From an uncultured Prevotellaceae bacterium (GTDB lineage: Bacteria; Bacteroidota; Bacteroidia; Bacteroidales; Bacteroidaceae), in the NCBI GenBank assembly GCA_947305005.1, contig CAMZCM010000003.1:1-64000 (forward strand): a stretch of 64,000 bases of DNA, in the 5' to 3' direction. Below are positions 44,342 through 53,270 of this stretch, piece by piece (within the stretch, counting starts at the first letter, position 1; every line of letters starts with the position of its first letter). The notes below the pieces were generated by a model. It saw only the letters and a program-made list of their open reading frames with translations. It did no database searches and was not told where the DNA came from. Position numbers and translations under genes: made by a program.

Positions 44342-45586
44342 CTAATCAAATTTCAAGTAAGACTTGATAATATGTTTCAAGACCGCAGCAGACGTGTATG
44401 CAGCATACTCTTGATACTTGTCACATTTCTCTTTTGTTCCAAAATCTGAAACAGATTTCAGTGATGCTGTATATATTGGGCGCGGCTTAAAACCTTTTGC
44501 AGAGGCATAGAATAACCCATAAGACTCCATTTCTATTCCCAACAAATTACGATCATGAGCCTTTAGGTCATCAACAACCTTCTTACAGGCAATGACTGCT
44601 GGAACTGAGGCCATGGGACCTTTGTGTATTTGCAACTTAGTATTTGGCTTTCCTGCATCTGAAGGGAATGCCTCACTAATTTCATACAACAGTTGCTTTT
44701 CGTCCATTAACTTGGTAATAATGTTCTCAAAACCAGCATCGAGAACTTCATGACGGTAGTCTGGCATAAAAAGGTGATTTTCCTCATCCTTTTCCTTTAT
44801 TTTTCCATTAGCAGCATTCCATACCTCTGTAGCAACAAGCACATCTCCATATCCAACACCATCTTCTTTAACCGCAGCAGCAATTCCCGTCATAAAGAGA
44901 TACCGAGGATGGAAATTGGCAATAACTTTTGTAGTAAGCATGGCAGCGGCTGTTGATGCCATTAGTTGTTGATAGCAGGTTACCACCCGGATTGATTCTC
45001 CAGAATTGACTTTTATCTCCGTAGTATAGTAGGTGGTGGTGTCATCACCTTCCAACTCAATAGCATCCCAGTTATCGCTAAGGATCCTTTTTAACTGTTC
45101 GTTTTCAGGTTTCTTTAACGCAGTAATAATAGCAACATCAAAGTCATATGGATTCTTTAGTGGTCTCATGCGACTTAACAGTTTTAGATATTCAATTTTT
45201 CCACGAACCTGTGCCTTCCAAGTTTCGCTATTGTCCTCATATTTAATAAGGCCCTCACCTAAATATTCCTTGAATTTCGCATCATCATCTTCTACGTCGG
45301 AATACTGTGTAATTCCGAATATAGACAGCGGTTTGTTTATTCTTCTATTCTTAGATAAGCGTTTCAAAAGATTATACGCATTTTCTGGAGAAGCATCGTC
45401 ACCAAACTCCTCCGGTATGTATAAATCAAGCAGAACCATTTCATATTGGTCAGCGATCATTGAAGCCTCTGCCTCTCTGGTTCCTGATACGACCTTAACT
45501 TCACACCCGCAAGCTCTTACGTGCTCTTTCAACGAATGTGCCTTTTTGTCCGTATCCTCAATTATCAGTACTTTTAGCATTTTCAA
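44342..45586 (-). CDS. dtcC: Receiver domain fused to nucleoside phosphorylase (Detocs effector DtcC-like)
   Basis: A 414-aa fusion. Residues 1-140 are a response-regulator receiver: acidic pair E10-D11, phospho-acceptor D54 in 'MVLLDLYIPEE', and Thr in 'IFGITQYSD'. From about 150 a purine nucleoside phosphorylase/nucleosidase fold follows: 'YDFDVAIITALKKPENEQLK', 'MTGIAAAVKEDGVGYGDVLV' and 'LGIEMESYGLFYASA' with the nucleoside-binding M-E. In Detocs the phosphorylated effector cleaves ATP to adenine and ribose-5'-triphosphate, stopping phage growth. The start overlaps the dtcB stop by 29 bases; ATG at 45580 is an alternative. Confidence 0.88.
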   Translation of the reverse strand: MKMLKVLIIEDTDKKAHSLKEHVRACGCEVKVVSGTREAEASMIADQYEMVLLDLYIPEEFGDDASPENAYNLLKRLSKNRRINKPLSIFGITQYSDVEDDDAKFKEYLGEGLIKYEDNSETWKAQVRGKIEYLKLLSRMRPLKNPYDFDVAIITALKKPENEQLKRILSDNWDAIELEGDDTTTYYTTEIKVNSGESIRVVTCYQQLMASTAAAMLTTKVIANFHPRYLFMTGIAAAVKEDGVGYGDVLVATEVWNAANGKIKEKDEENHLFMPDYRHEVLDAGFENIITKLMDEKQLLYEISEAFPSDAGKPNTKLQIHKGPMASVPAVIACKKVVDDLKAHDRNLLGIEMESYGLFYASAKGFKPRPIYTASLKSVSDFGTKEKCDKYQEYAAYTSAAVLKHIIKSYLKFD

Positions 45587-46004
45587 TTACTTCTGACAAC
45601 TTTGTTTTCCAAACATTACTATTGGACTGGTAAAAAATGTAGCCCTTATATATATTGGAGAACATATTCTTGAGTTCTATATCCATAGTTTCAATTGTTA
45701 CATCCTGTATTTTATCATATTGGGTAATGACATAACAGGGAGTTACAATTTTTTTGCTCTTCATCCGCCGCATAATTCTTCGTCCTCCATCTTCAAACAT
45801 CTGCTCTCCATCCTCGCCCTCACTTTTTTCGAAGATTGGAAGTGTCATATCAAGCAATATCAAATCATAGGCATTACCTAACACCTCTGTTACGCCTTCA
45901 GAATATGAACGTGCTAATTTCACATCAACACCTACAGTCGTTGATAAATAATAGATAATGTCATCAGACTTGTACTTCTGATCTTCAACAAGCAAAATCC
46001 TCAT
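45558..46004 (-). CDS. dtcB: Stand-alone receiver domain protein (DtcB-like)
   Basis: A 148-aa single-domain response regulator: E7-D8 acidic pair, phospho-acceptor D52 in 'LILLDMTLPIF', T94 in 'YVITQYD', and a lysine-bearing C-terminus ('NSNVWKTKLSEVIEN'). No output domain. In Detocs DtcB is thought to absorb stray phosphate from the sensor and prevent toxic activation of the effector. It lies between the sensor (5-base gap) and the effector (29-base overlap), the order described for Detocs. Confidence 0.88.
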   Translation of the reverse strand: MRILLVEDQKYKSDDIIYYLSTTVGVDVKLARSYSEGVTEVLGNAYDLILLDMTLPIFEKSEGEDGEQMFEDGGRRIMRRMKSKKIVTPCYVITQYDKIQDVTIETMDIELKNMFSNIYKGYIFYQSNSNVWKTKLSEVIENAKSTDN

Positions 46005-46009
46005 AAGGT

Positions 46010-49000
46010 TTATACTATTAATGGTTGTTTGTTTATACGAATAGAAACTACAAAACGATGGTTTTCAAGCTTAACATCAAACTCATTATCAGGATTTCCG
46101 AAAGAGTTTTTTGTAATAATCATCATTCTAACAATACCCGTTTTCCTGTCTGAATGGGAAACACCTTGCTCTAAATGCTTTGAGGCATTGGCCTTCCTCT
46201 CTTCAATAACTTCTAAGATTTTTGCCTCGTCTTCCCTGTCTACCAGATTGGAAAAAATGATATGTAGATAGGTGTTATCTTCTAATATATCCATTCTTGC
46301 ATCCAAACTTTTTTGGTTATGTTTACGCTCCAAAGCATAGTTGCAAGCATTATTAAACATATCAGAAAACATATCATACAATGCTATGAAATGAGACCTA
46401 TGATAGAAAATAGTATCAGCTTTGATGCTTTCATTCACATGAAGTTGTCTCTGATGAACACTATTGACGTAATTTAGACTAGTAACATATGCATCCTTAA
46501 TCTGAAAATCAAAGTCGGCAGTATTCTTTAGTTGGAACCAATCCTTTACAATATCAACATCTCTGTTAAACATTGTTTTGCAGTCAACTATGACGTTGTG
46601 GAACTCAGAATTATAGTGTTCTGAAAACAAGCCACAAACATCTTGGTCGAGTTGGTCGAGCGCATGCGTGCATTTATCAGAGAATTCATCAAGTCGTCGT
46701 TTAGCTTCCATGAGACAAATAGAAGTATGCTTCCATAGTTTGTCGAATATCAATGAAATCATCTCAGAAAAGCTAGTCTTAGCAGGTAATTCTGAGTAGG
46801 CCTCCAATATAACATCATTGATTATATCTTCATTGAAATTAAAGACTCCATGCTGTTTCTCAGCTTTCTGTTCCGTCTGAATCTGAATAAACTCATCCTT
46901 AACAGAAAGAATATTCTTGTCTATGACCCTTGTAAACGTATCAATGAATGACTTAATTTTATTACGTCCACTATAATTGAGATCAAATTTCACTTCTGAC
47001 CAATAGTGATCAGGTGAATATGATTCAGCAGTATCCTTGCGCGTTACTAAATCATATGCCTCAAAACTATGACGAAGTTGATTCATCAACGTGCCATGAC
47101 GGATACGTGTGCTTAAGAAAAATTCCAAGCCGAACTTTGGATCGTACAAGAACTTGTCACGAACAGCATAAAAAATACGGAAGAACAAAGTCCTACGCAT
47201 TTTTTCAACATCTGCCGAAGTAATAAAGTATTTTGATTCGTCATCGGCATCATCCGAAACAAACTCATGAGAATCATCACACAACGCATCAACATTCAAG
47301 AAGAGATCATAATAGGTATGAACATCTTCTAGCTCCTTTTTTCGTATGGCATTGACATCTGCATAAATTTTGCTCTCATCCACTTTTCTAGTAAGAGCTT
47401 TTATCTGTTGTTGCTGAATAATTTCTGATATCTCCCGAGAAATACGCTTGCTTTGATTTACCTCTAATAGTTTTTTGCATATTTTCAAGCGCTCTTCATA
47501 AACCAACTGAGAAGACTTTAAAACATCAACATGTTGCCACAGAACTTGAAGGTCGCAGACGTCAGACAAGAAATAAAGCATCTTTTTATTGTTCTTATCT
47601 ATATTCAACTCAGAGGCTTTTTTGACACCCATATTTTCCAAGAAAGTCAGATAAGCATCAAACCGTTCATAGTCGGGCATATCTGTCATCGTCCTGAAAA
47701 TAGACATATCCAATGGATATTGCTCCATCAAGTCGAAACTGTCTGATATTGTATCTTCTATTTCTGGTCTGCGTCTTACATCAATCGCTCTATCACTGAT
47801 TGTTTTATCCACATAGAAGGTTAATGCCTTATCATATTGTTTACTGGTAAGCAAAGTATTATAAATATATGAAGCTATACCATTCTGTAAATATGCTGGC
47901 AGCTGTTTTTGTTCAAGCACAAGAAGCAGTTTGTCCACTGATATATTATGATTTTCAAATGTCTGAAGTGGACACATCTCAGGAGTATATAGGCTCTCTA
48001 TCAAGTGATGGAACTTTTCGTCAGTTAACTTGCAATAATTCTTCCATTGTGAAATATAATCTTCTTTAGTATTTCCAATGTATTTTGAGGAATCATAAAA
48101 CGACATCGTAGGAGAATATCGCCAGCAATTGTCATGTAACTGATCTAGAAACACATTCTGATAATTCTGTGCAAAGAAATATAGTGTCCTAAGTTCCAAA
48201 ATGAAATTCAACGAATAACTAACTCCAAGTACAGCATTTGTACCGCCCATTTTTTCTTTATTATAACAGAGCATGGCAATCATACTTAGCAGAATCTGGC
48301 CTGCTAACGTCTTGTTATCCAATCCATAATCGACATCGTCTGCGGACTGAGAATAAGATACCGACTTTGCTAAGAGAATACTGGTATTGACATCTCTAGG
48401 GTGACTCTGGATGTATTTGAATCCTTTTTTCCAAAGATTAGCAAAATCGCCTGAATAATAATACTGCTGTAATTCAATATTTTCATCATCCAATGTAGAA
48501 GATGCGCATGGAAAATATTCCAAAGCACACCACCTCTGCAACATGTTGTCAGTAATCAGTTGGTTAATCTCAATTATATAGCTCTTGAATCTTTCACTTG
48601 AGATTGTTTCTTTAGATAAGTGGCGCAAACTCACCAACATACACTCATACATGTCGATAATAGATGAGTTCATGGAAAGTGATAACCAATTTTCGGTTTC
48701 CAATTCATCAAAAGGGCAACAATATGACTTGTAAAACTGCTGTAAATTCTTACTCTTGATACCTGTTTCTATAACACTTCGAACATTCTTCTCACTGCGG
48801 CTATTGTCATCAGGATTGAAATTTAATGTATTGTGAGTATGCCTTAAAATGAAGCGCAATTTGTTTGATATTTGTTTTGTGTCTAGCTTTTCAAAATAAT
48901 TTGAATATGCATCATCGTCATTCTTTAATTTCAAAATTGCCAATTTCATTCGTTCAGCCCACAAAGAGCGACTCATCTTGTCGATATTACCAATAAGTTC

Positions 49001-49354
49001 TTCTGCATTTTTATATTCTCCGCGCAGTAAGCTATCGTAAGTTTGGTTCCTGAAATCAACGTATTTTTGAATAAACGTAGCGTGATATCTGAAAAGATAG
49101 AGGAGAATCCCGTAGATATCAACTGCATCTTTTTCTACATTGTAGCCACTTCCGAAAACACTCTCCAAATTATTTCGTTTCAGGTAAGACAAAGACAACA
49201 ACCCCCTAAAGGTAGGCGAAACCACCTGCCTTATACGCTCCAACTCTTCTGGAGTCTTATTAAGAATCAAAAGAGCGATAACCTTATAATTATCGTACCT
49301 TGAACTTCGAATTTTTGCTTCTAATTCTAATACCTCCTGGGGTTTGTTACTCAT
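46010..49354 (-). CDS. dtcA: Large sensor with degenerate histidine-kinase ATPase domain (DtcA-like)
   Basis: A 1114-aa cytoplasmic protein without transmembrane helices or signal peptide. The first about 700 residues are helical and repeat-like ('LESVFGSGYNVEKDAVDIYG', 'YNTLLTSKQYDKALTFYVDK'), consistent with TPR-like repeats. Near residue 760 'RIRHGTLMNQLRHSF' is a possible phospho-His site. The last 130 residues look like a divergent HATPase domain with an N-box-like 'FSDMFNNACNYALE' and a late 'SDRKTGIVRMMIITKN' segment. With receiver and receiver-phosphorylase genes directly downstream this matches the Detocs sensor kinase. Trigger unknown. Confidence 0.8.
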   Translation of the reverse strand: MSNKPQEVLELEAKIRSSRYDNYKVIALLILNKTPEELERIRQVVSPTFRGLLSLSYLKRNNLESVFGSGYNVEKDAVDIYGILLYLFRYHATFIQKYVDFRNQTYDSLLRGEYKNAEELIGNIDKMSRSLWAERMKLAILKLKNDDDAYSNYFEKLDTKQISNKLRFILRHTHNTLNFNPDDNSRSEKNVRSVIETGIKSKNLQQFYKSYCCPFDELETENWLSLSMNSSIIDMYECMLVSLRHLSKETISSERFKSYIIEINQLITDNMLQRWCALEYFPCASSTLDDENIELQQYYYSGDFANLWKKGFKYIQSHPRDVNTSILLAKSVSYSQSADDVDYGLDNKTLAGQILLSMIAMLCYNKEKMGGTNAVLGVSYSLNFILELRTLYFFAQNYQNVFLDQLHDNCWRYSPTMSFYDSSKYIGNTKEDYISQWKNYCKLTDEKFHHLIESLYTPEMCPLQTFENHNISVDKLLLVLEQKQLPAYLQNGIASYIYNTLLTSKQYDKALTFYVDKTISDRAIDVRRRPEIEDTISDSFDLMEQYPLDMSIFRTMTDMPDYERFDAYLTFLENMGVKKASELNIDKNNKKMLYFLSDVCDLQVLWQHVDVLKSSQLVYEERLKICKKLLEVNQSKRISREISEIIQQQQIKALTRKVDESKIYADVNAIRKKELEDVHTYYDLFLNVDALCDDSHEFVSDDADDESKYFITSADVEKMRRTLFFRIFYAVRDKFLYDPKFGLEFFLSTRIRHGTLMNQLRHSFEAYDLVTRKDTAESYSPDHYWSEVKFDLNYSGRNKIKSFIDTFTRVIDKNILSVKDEFIQIQTEQKAEKQHGVFNFNEDIINDVILEAYSELPAKTSFSEMISLIFDKLWKHTSICLMEAKRRLDEFSDKCTHALDQLDQDVCGLFSEHYNSEFHNVIVDCKTMFNRDVDIVKDWFQLKNTADFDFQIKDAYVTSLNYVNSVHQRQLHVNESIKADTIFYHRSHFIALYDMFSDMFNNACNYALERKHNQKSLDARMDILEDNTYLHIIFSNLVDREDEAKILEVIEERKANASKHLEQGVSHSDRKTGIVRMMIITKNSFGNPDNEFDVKLENHRFVVSIRINKQPLIV

Positions 49355-49375
49355 GCGTGATAAAAAAATGAAATT

Positions 49376-49531
49376 CTATAAATGCTTTATTAAGAACTCT
49401 AAAAATGACTTTGGGATATCTGACAGTTCAAAGTTCACATCCAACTGTGTCACCTTACGGATTGCAGTCACCCTTTTATCCTCAACTGATACGTTTTCGG
49501 TCTTCTTTGTACGAGTGATATTCTGCTTCAT
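49376..49531 (-). CDS. 51-aa small ORF upstream of dtcA, not in the ORF track
   Basis: Minus strand from the ATG at 49529-49531 reads MKQNITRTKKTENVSVEDKR and continues 'VTAIRKVTQLDVNFELSD' to 'FLEFLIKHL' before TAG at 49376-49378. It is basic at the N-terminus and amphipathic at the C-terminus. It ends 21 bases before the dtcA start, in the same direction. It could be a regulator or an infection-sensing small partner. Coding status rests on position and sensible composition only. Confidence 0.5.
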   Translation of the reverse strand: MKQNITRTKKTENVSVEDKRVTAIRKVTQLDVNFELSDIPKSFLEFLIKHL

Positions 49532-49590
49532 GATGAATTGAACTAAGAAATAAGAGCTAAGAAGTAAGAGATATTTAAACCTCTATTTCC
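49532..49590. repeat. Degenerate TAAGA-type repeat stretch
   Basis: Plus strand 'aactaagaaataagagctaagaagtaagagat' is made of near-copies of TAAGA/TAAGAG. It lies upstream of the 51-aa ORF on the minus strand. No clear minus-strand promoter was found here. Confidence 0.4.
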
Positions 49591-49621
49591 TTGCATTTTT
49601 CAAAATTTCTTTGTAAATTTG
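49591..49621 (+). promoter_or_regulatory. Bacteroidetes-type promoter, plus strand
   Basis: TTG (49591-49593), 20 bases, then TAAATTTG (49614-49621) fits the -33/-7 consensus TTTG-N20-TAnnTTTG. It points away from dtcA toward the 95-aa ORF at 49673. Confidence 0.5.
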
Positions 49622-49672
49622 CCGTGACTAAGTGAGTCGCGCTGTCCTGACGAACGAAAATATTTTGACATC

Positions 49673-49960
49673 TTGCATAACGTCTCTAAAGACCTGATTT
49701 CCATATATTTCCCTACAGATTTCAGTTGTTTGGGATATGTTTGGGGAAAATCGATTTTCGAAATCGCCTTTCAACTGATATTCAGAGAGTTAAGCCCTGC
49801 GAGTAGTACTGATGATGAACCTATTAACCTACTAACCTATCTCCGTAAGATGGAAGAAGGGCCAGGGACTATCCAGGATGTGATGAGGGTAATGATGTTA
49901 TCGTTCAAACACATTCTGGATAGTCAGAGGCAAAAGTCAATAACAGGAGATGAATCCTAA
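49673..49960 (+). CDS. 95-aa ORF of doubtful coding status
   Basis: The only plus-strand candidate in a 612-base stretch that holds just the 51-aa minus-strand ORF otherwise. It follows a good -33/-7 match by about 50 bases, and ends 6 bases before the convergent lipoprotein stop. The C-terminal half ('NLLTYLRKMEEGPGTIQDVM') looks protein-like; the N-terminal part is less so. It could be a decayed gene fragment. Confidence 0.3.
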   Translation: MHNVSKDLISIYFPTDFSCLGYVWGKSIFEIAFQLIFRELSPASSTDDEPINLLTYLRKMEEGPGTIQDVMRVMMLSFKHILDSQRQKSITGDES

Positions 49961-49966
49961 GATCGA

Positions 49967-50860
49967 TTAGAAGTCGAGGGTGGATTCGGGGAGCCAATCG
50001 GTATTGAATGAGATGGCAGTAATGGCATCGCCAGAATACATCTTACCTGTGAGCCTGGTGATGCGGTTACGCTTGAACTGCACATCTTTGACCATTTTGC
50101 TGAATAGCACCTGGTTATTGGCATCCAACGTCTCGATGGTGACATCCATCGTCTCCTCATCGGTGGCGAGGAAGAAGTTAACGGTCATATTGGTGGTCTC
50201 TCCTACCCCTTTCGTCGTTTGGGTATTGACACTAAAACCTGTATCTGTTGTCGCAAGACCTGTCATCGGGTTGAAACTCATACCACCCTTTGAGAACGTG
50301 AAGCGGATGGTGCTCAGGTTCGCCGGGCGTCCATCGGTCGAGAGGACGATGAGGCGAGAGACGATACGGCTAAGGGTGGCGCTGAGATCCAAAGGAGTGG
50401 AGTCTTCCACCGTAACACTTTGTGTATAGACAAAGGTCTCACGCGAACGACCTTCCTCGAAGACAGCTTCAGTCAGGCTGTTGAGGAGCACCGGGCTGTC
50501 ACTGCCGTAGCCCATTACCACCATGGTATAAGTGCCATAAGGGAGTGAGAGGCTAAACTCACCAAAGGTGGTATAGGTTGTATTGTTAGAGCGGCTCTGT
50601 GTAACGCTGTATCGCGGCGTTCCATCTGTCTCGTAGAATGCCAGTGTGATACTTTTCACGCCTGTGTAATCAGCAGCTGCTGTGGCAGCTCTTGTTACGG
50701 CAAAATCCTCCTGGCTGATGGAGAAGTCGTTGACATGCACAGAGACTTGCGCTGTTTTTTCACTTACGGCAACATCGTTACCTGTTTCTAACTCTTGACC
50801 GCAGCTTGCGGTGAGCAGCACAAGGGCTGCCATGAGAAGGTGATTTTTCATTTTAATCAC
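49967..50860 (-). CDS. Fimbrillin-accessory-like lipoprotein (Mfa2/FimB-like), second copy
   Basis: A 297-aa lipoprotein with signal 'HLLMAALVLLTASCGQELE' and lipobox Cys about 20. The body is beta-rich with two repeated modules ('VKSITLAFYETDGTPRYSVT', 'LPYGTYTMVVMGYGS', 'LSRIVSRLIVLSTDGRPANL'), the pattern of FimB/Mfa2-type proteins that anchor or cap Bacteroidales fimbriae. It should be exported to the outer membrane. Paralogous in layout to the next gene upstream. A fimbrial stalk gene is not present, so a capsule-linked surface role is also possible. Confidence 0.75.
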   Translation of the reverse strand: MIKMKNHLLMAALVLLTASCGQELETGNDVAVSEKTAQVSVHVNDFSISQEDFAVTRAATAAADYTGVKSITLAFYETDGTPRYSVTQSRSNNTTYTTFGEFSLSLPYGTYTMVVMGYGSDSPVLLNSLTEAVFEEGRSRETFVYTQSVTVEDSTPLDLSATLSRIVSRLIVLSTDGRPANLSTIRFTFSKGGMSFNPMTGLATTDTGFSVNTQTTKGVGETTNMTVNFFLATDEETMDVTIETLDANNQVLFSKMVKDVQFKRNRITRLTGKMYSGDAITAISFNTDWLPESTLDF

Positions 50861-50950
50861 TGATTTAAAAAATAATTAATTAATAATAAATAAAATAGGG
50901 TTAAGAGTCGCCACATACGGCAACATTCAGAACCATAAGGGAGTTTGTGT

Positions 50951-51865
50951 TTAGAATGTGTAATAATAGGTATCGTCCCAGGTGGTGTCAATCAAAATAG
51001 TGCTTGTGATTGAGTGGGTAGTGGTATTTGTGCCTGAGAACAAGGGACCGGAGACACATGATATGCAGTTTTGTTTCATCGCAACATCGAATTCTTTTTC
51101 GAGAAGGACTGTGTTATCTGTACTGTATGCGGTAACCACCAGATGAATGGTACCTTCCGCGTCGTGCAGGAAGGTATAGAGGTCGAATTGCTTCAGGCCT
51201 TGAGACACATCAAAGGAAACGGTCTGGATGCTGTTGACACTGCCAAAACCCGTCTTGGCATTGAATGCGCCAGAGCCCCCTTTGTATTGGAACTGTAGGC
51301 GTGTGACATTCTCCGGGTAATCGTCTGTCACGATGAAACGACAGAGAGAAACGATGCGCCGCAGGGATAGTGAGAGTGTCCGAGGTTGGTCTGTGACGGT
51401 TACTGTCTGATAAGCCAGAAACGTGTCTGAGAACCCTTGTGCGTTGGTCCACTTGACCTTGGTAAGATCCGTCATCGTGGGGTTCCCTTTGCTGCTATGC
51501 GCCACCGCCACTAGTTGATAGTCACCGACCGGCAGTTGGAAATAAGCGGTTCCGTATTCAGCATCACCCGACACCTGATTGACTTGCTTAATACGCGTGC
51601 CGCCCATGTCATAGACAGCATAGTTGAGACGTGTGCTTGCCTCGGAAGGTGCAGCGCGATTGGCTGCGACAAATGGGATCTGCTCTAACTGGAAGATACT
51701 GACAATCAGGTTCGCATTCGCATGATTGGAAGTAGCTTTTTCCTGCGTTGCCTCTTCTTCCACCATGGGCGCCTCACAAGAGAGGCAGAACAGCGAAATG
51801 AAGAGGAGAAGCCATGTGTTTGTCCAGTTGTTGATGTGTTGATCTCTGATTGTGGAAGGATTCAT
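50951..51865 (-). CDS. Fimbrillin-accessory-like lipoprotein (Mfa2/FimB-like), first copy
   Basis: A 304-aa lipoprotein; 'LLLFISLFCLSCEAPMVEEE' gives a signal peptide with lipobox Cys near residue 29. The body shows 'RLNYAVYDMGGTRIKQVNQV', 'LPVGDYQLVAVAHSSKGNP' and 'LSLRRIVSLCRFIVTDDYPE', aligning in order with the downstream lipoprotein, so the two are probably ancient duplicates. It lies 23 bases after UDP-glucose dehydrogenase, inside the head of the polysaccharide operon. Confidence 0.75.
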   Translation of the reverse strand: MNPSTIRDQHINNWTNTWLLLFISLFCLSCEAPMVEEEATQEKATSNHANANLIVSIFQLEQIPFVAANRAAPSEASTRLNYAVYDMGGTRIKQVNQVSGDAEYGTAYFQLPVGDYQLVAVAHSSKGNPTMTDLTKVKWTNAQGFSDTFLAYQTVTVTDQPRTLSLSLRRIVSLCRFIVTDDYPENVTRLQFQYKGGSGAFNAKTGFGSVNSIQTVSFDVSQGLKQFDLYTFLHDAEGTIHLVVTAYSTDNTVLLEKEFDVAMKQNCISCVSGPLFSGTNTTTHSITSTILIDTTWDDTYYYTF

Positions 51866-51888
51866 TGTATTGTGTGTGTTCTTTCATA

Positions 51889-53232
51889 CTAATCTCTCTT
51901 AAAAATATCCCGTGTATAAACCTTATCAGAAACATCATCCAGTACCGGATCATATCGGTTGGCGATGATGGCGTGTGAGAGTGCTTTGAATTTTCCCAGG
52001 TCATTCACCACCAAACTACCGAAGAAGGTGGTGCCATCTTCGAGGGTCGGCTCATAAATAATGACCTTAGCGCCCTTGGCTTTCACACGTTTCATCACGC
52101 CTTGGATGGAGGACTGACGGAAGTTATCGCTATTGGACTTCATGGTCAAACGATAAACACCAATGACGCACTCCTTCTCGGCAGAGGCATCGAAGTCACC
52201 ACGGTTGTAGTAGTCGTAATAGCCAGCCTTCTTGAGCACCTGATCCGCGATGAAGTCCTTGCGGGTGCGGTTGCTCTCGACAATAGCGGACATCATGTTC
52301 TGCGGCACCTGAGCGTAATTGGCCAGCAACTGCTTGGTATCCTTAGGCAGACAATAGCCACCGTAACCAAAGCTGGGGTTGTTATAATGTGTACCAATGC
52401 GAGGGTCCAAGCAAACGCCTTGGATGATGGCCTGGGTATCGAGACCCTTCATCTCAGCATAGGTATCGAGTTCATTAAAGTATGACACACGGAGTGCCAA
52501 GTATGTGTTAGCGAAGAGCTTGACAGCCTCTGCCTCTGTACTGCCCATGAAGAGCACGGGGATACCCTTATCAAATTCACCATTCACAATTGACAATGAA
52601 CAATGATGATCATCCTTGGAGTGGGCTATAGCACCTTCAACGAGAAGAGAGGCGAAGGTGTGTGCGGCCTCTTCGAGTGCGGGCTCATCATAGCCCACGA
52701 TGATACGAGAGGGGTAAAGATTATCATAAAGAGCCTTGGATTCGCGAAGGAATTCGGGGGCGAAGATAATCTTAGGGGTGACCACCTTGAACGAGCCATC
52801 TGCCTGACGCTCACGATAGCTGTACTTCTCACGTACGCTGGCTGTATAGCCCACGGGGATGGTACTCTTAATCACCATCACCGCATTGGGATTCACGCTC
52901 AATACGAGGTCAATGACATCCTCGATGTGGTGTGTGTCGAAGAAGTTCTTGACAGGGTCATAGTTAGTGGGCGCAGCGATAACTACGAAATCGGCATCCT
53001 TATAGGCTGCTTTACCATCCAACGTAGCCGTCAGTTGCAGCGGTTTCTCTTTCAGATAGTTCTCGATGTATTCGTCCTGAATAGGGGAAATCTTGTTGTT
53101 GATCTTTTCCACCTTCTCAGGAATCACATCCACCGCCGTCACCTGATGGTGCTGGGCTAAGAGCGTTGCTATGCTCAAACCTACGTAGCCAGTGCCGGCT
53201 ACTGCAATTCGGATATTTTGATAATCATTCAT
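51889..53232 (-). CDS. UDP-glucose 6-dehydrogenase family
   Basis: A 447-aa nucleotide-sugar dehydrogenase: '[20 protein letters not shown]' NAD loop, '[20 protein letters not shown]', '[20 protein letters not shown]' substrate helix, and '[20 protein letters not shown]' with the catalytic Cys near residue 260. It should make UDP-glucuronic acid. About 20 residues longer than close homologues as I know them: an insert around '[17 protein letters not shown]', coded by a repeat normally found between genes, interrupts the usual junction before '[12 protein letters not shown]'. First enzyme gene after the antiterminator. Confidence 0.93.
   Translation of the reverse strand: MNDYQNIRIAVAGTGYVGLSIATLLAQHHQVTAVDVIPEKVEKINNKISPIQDEYIENYLKEKPLQLTATLDGKAAYKDADFVVIAAPTNYDPVKNFFDTHHIEDVIDLVLSVNPNAVMVIKSTIPVGYTASVREKYSYRERQADGSFKVVTPKIIFAPEFLRESKALYDNLYPSRIIVGYDEPALEEAAHTFASLLVEGAIAHSKDDHHCSLSIVNGEFDKGIPVLFMGSTEAEAVKLFANTYLALRVSYFNELDTYAEMKGLDTQAIIQGVCLDPRIGTHYNNPSFGYGGYCLPKDTKQLLANYAQVPQNMMSAIVESNRTRKDFIADQVLKKAGYYDYYNRGDFDASAEKECVIGVYRLTMKSNSDNFRQSSIQGVMKRVKAKGAKVIIYEPTLEDGTTFFGSLVVNDLGKFKALSHAIIANRYDPVLDDVSDKVYTRDIFKRD
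52576..52613. repeat. Intergenic-type repeat in frame inside UDP-glucose dehydrogenase
   Basis: Plus strand 'ttcaccattcacaattgaca' followed by 'atgaacaatgatgatcatc' consists of near-copies of TTCACAATT/TGACAATGAA. It encodes '[13 protein letters not shown]' in a loop between conserved motifs. Confidence 0.6.
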
Positions 53233-53270
53233 AGTTCAAATGATTATTGAATTCGTTAAACGTTGAAAAA

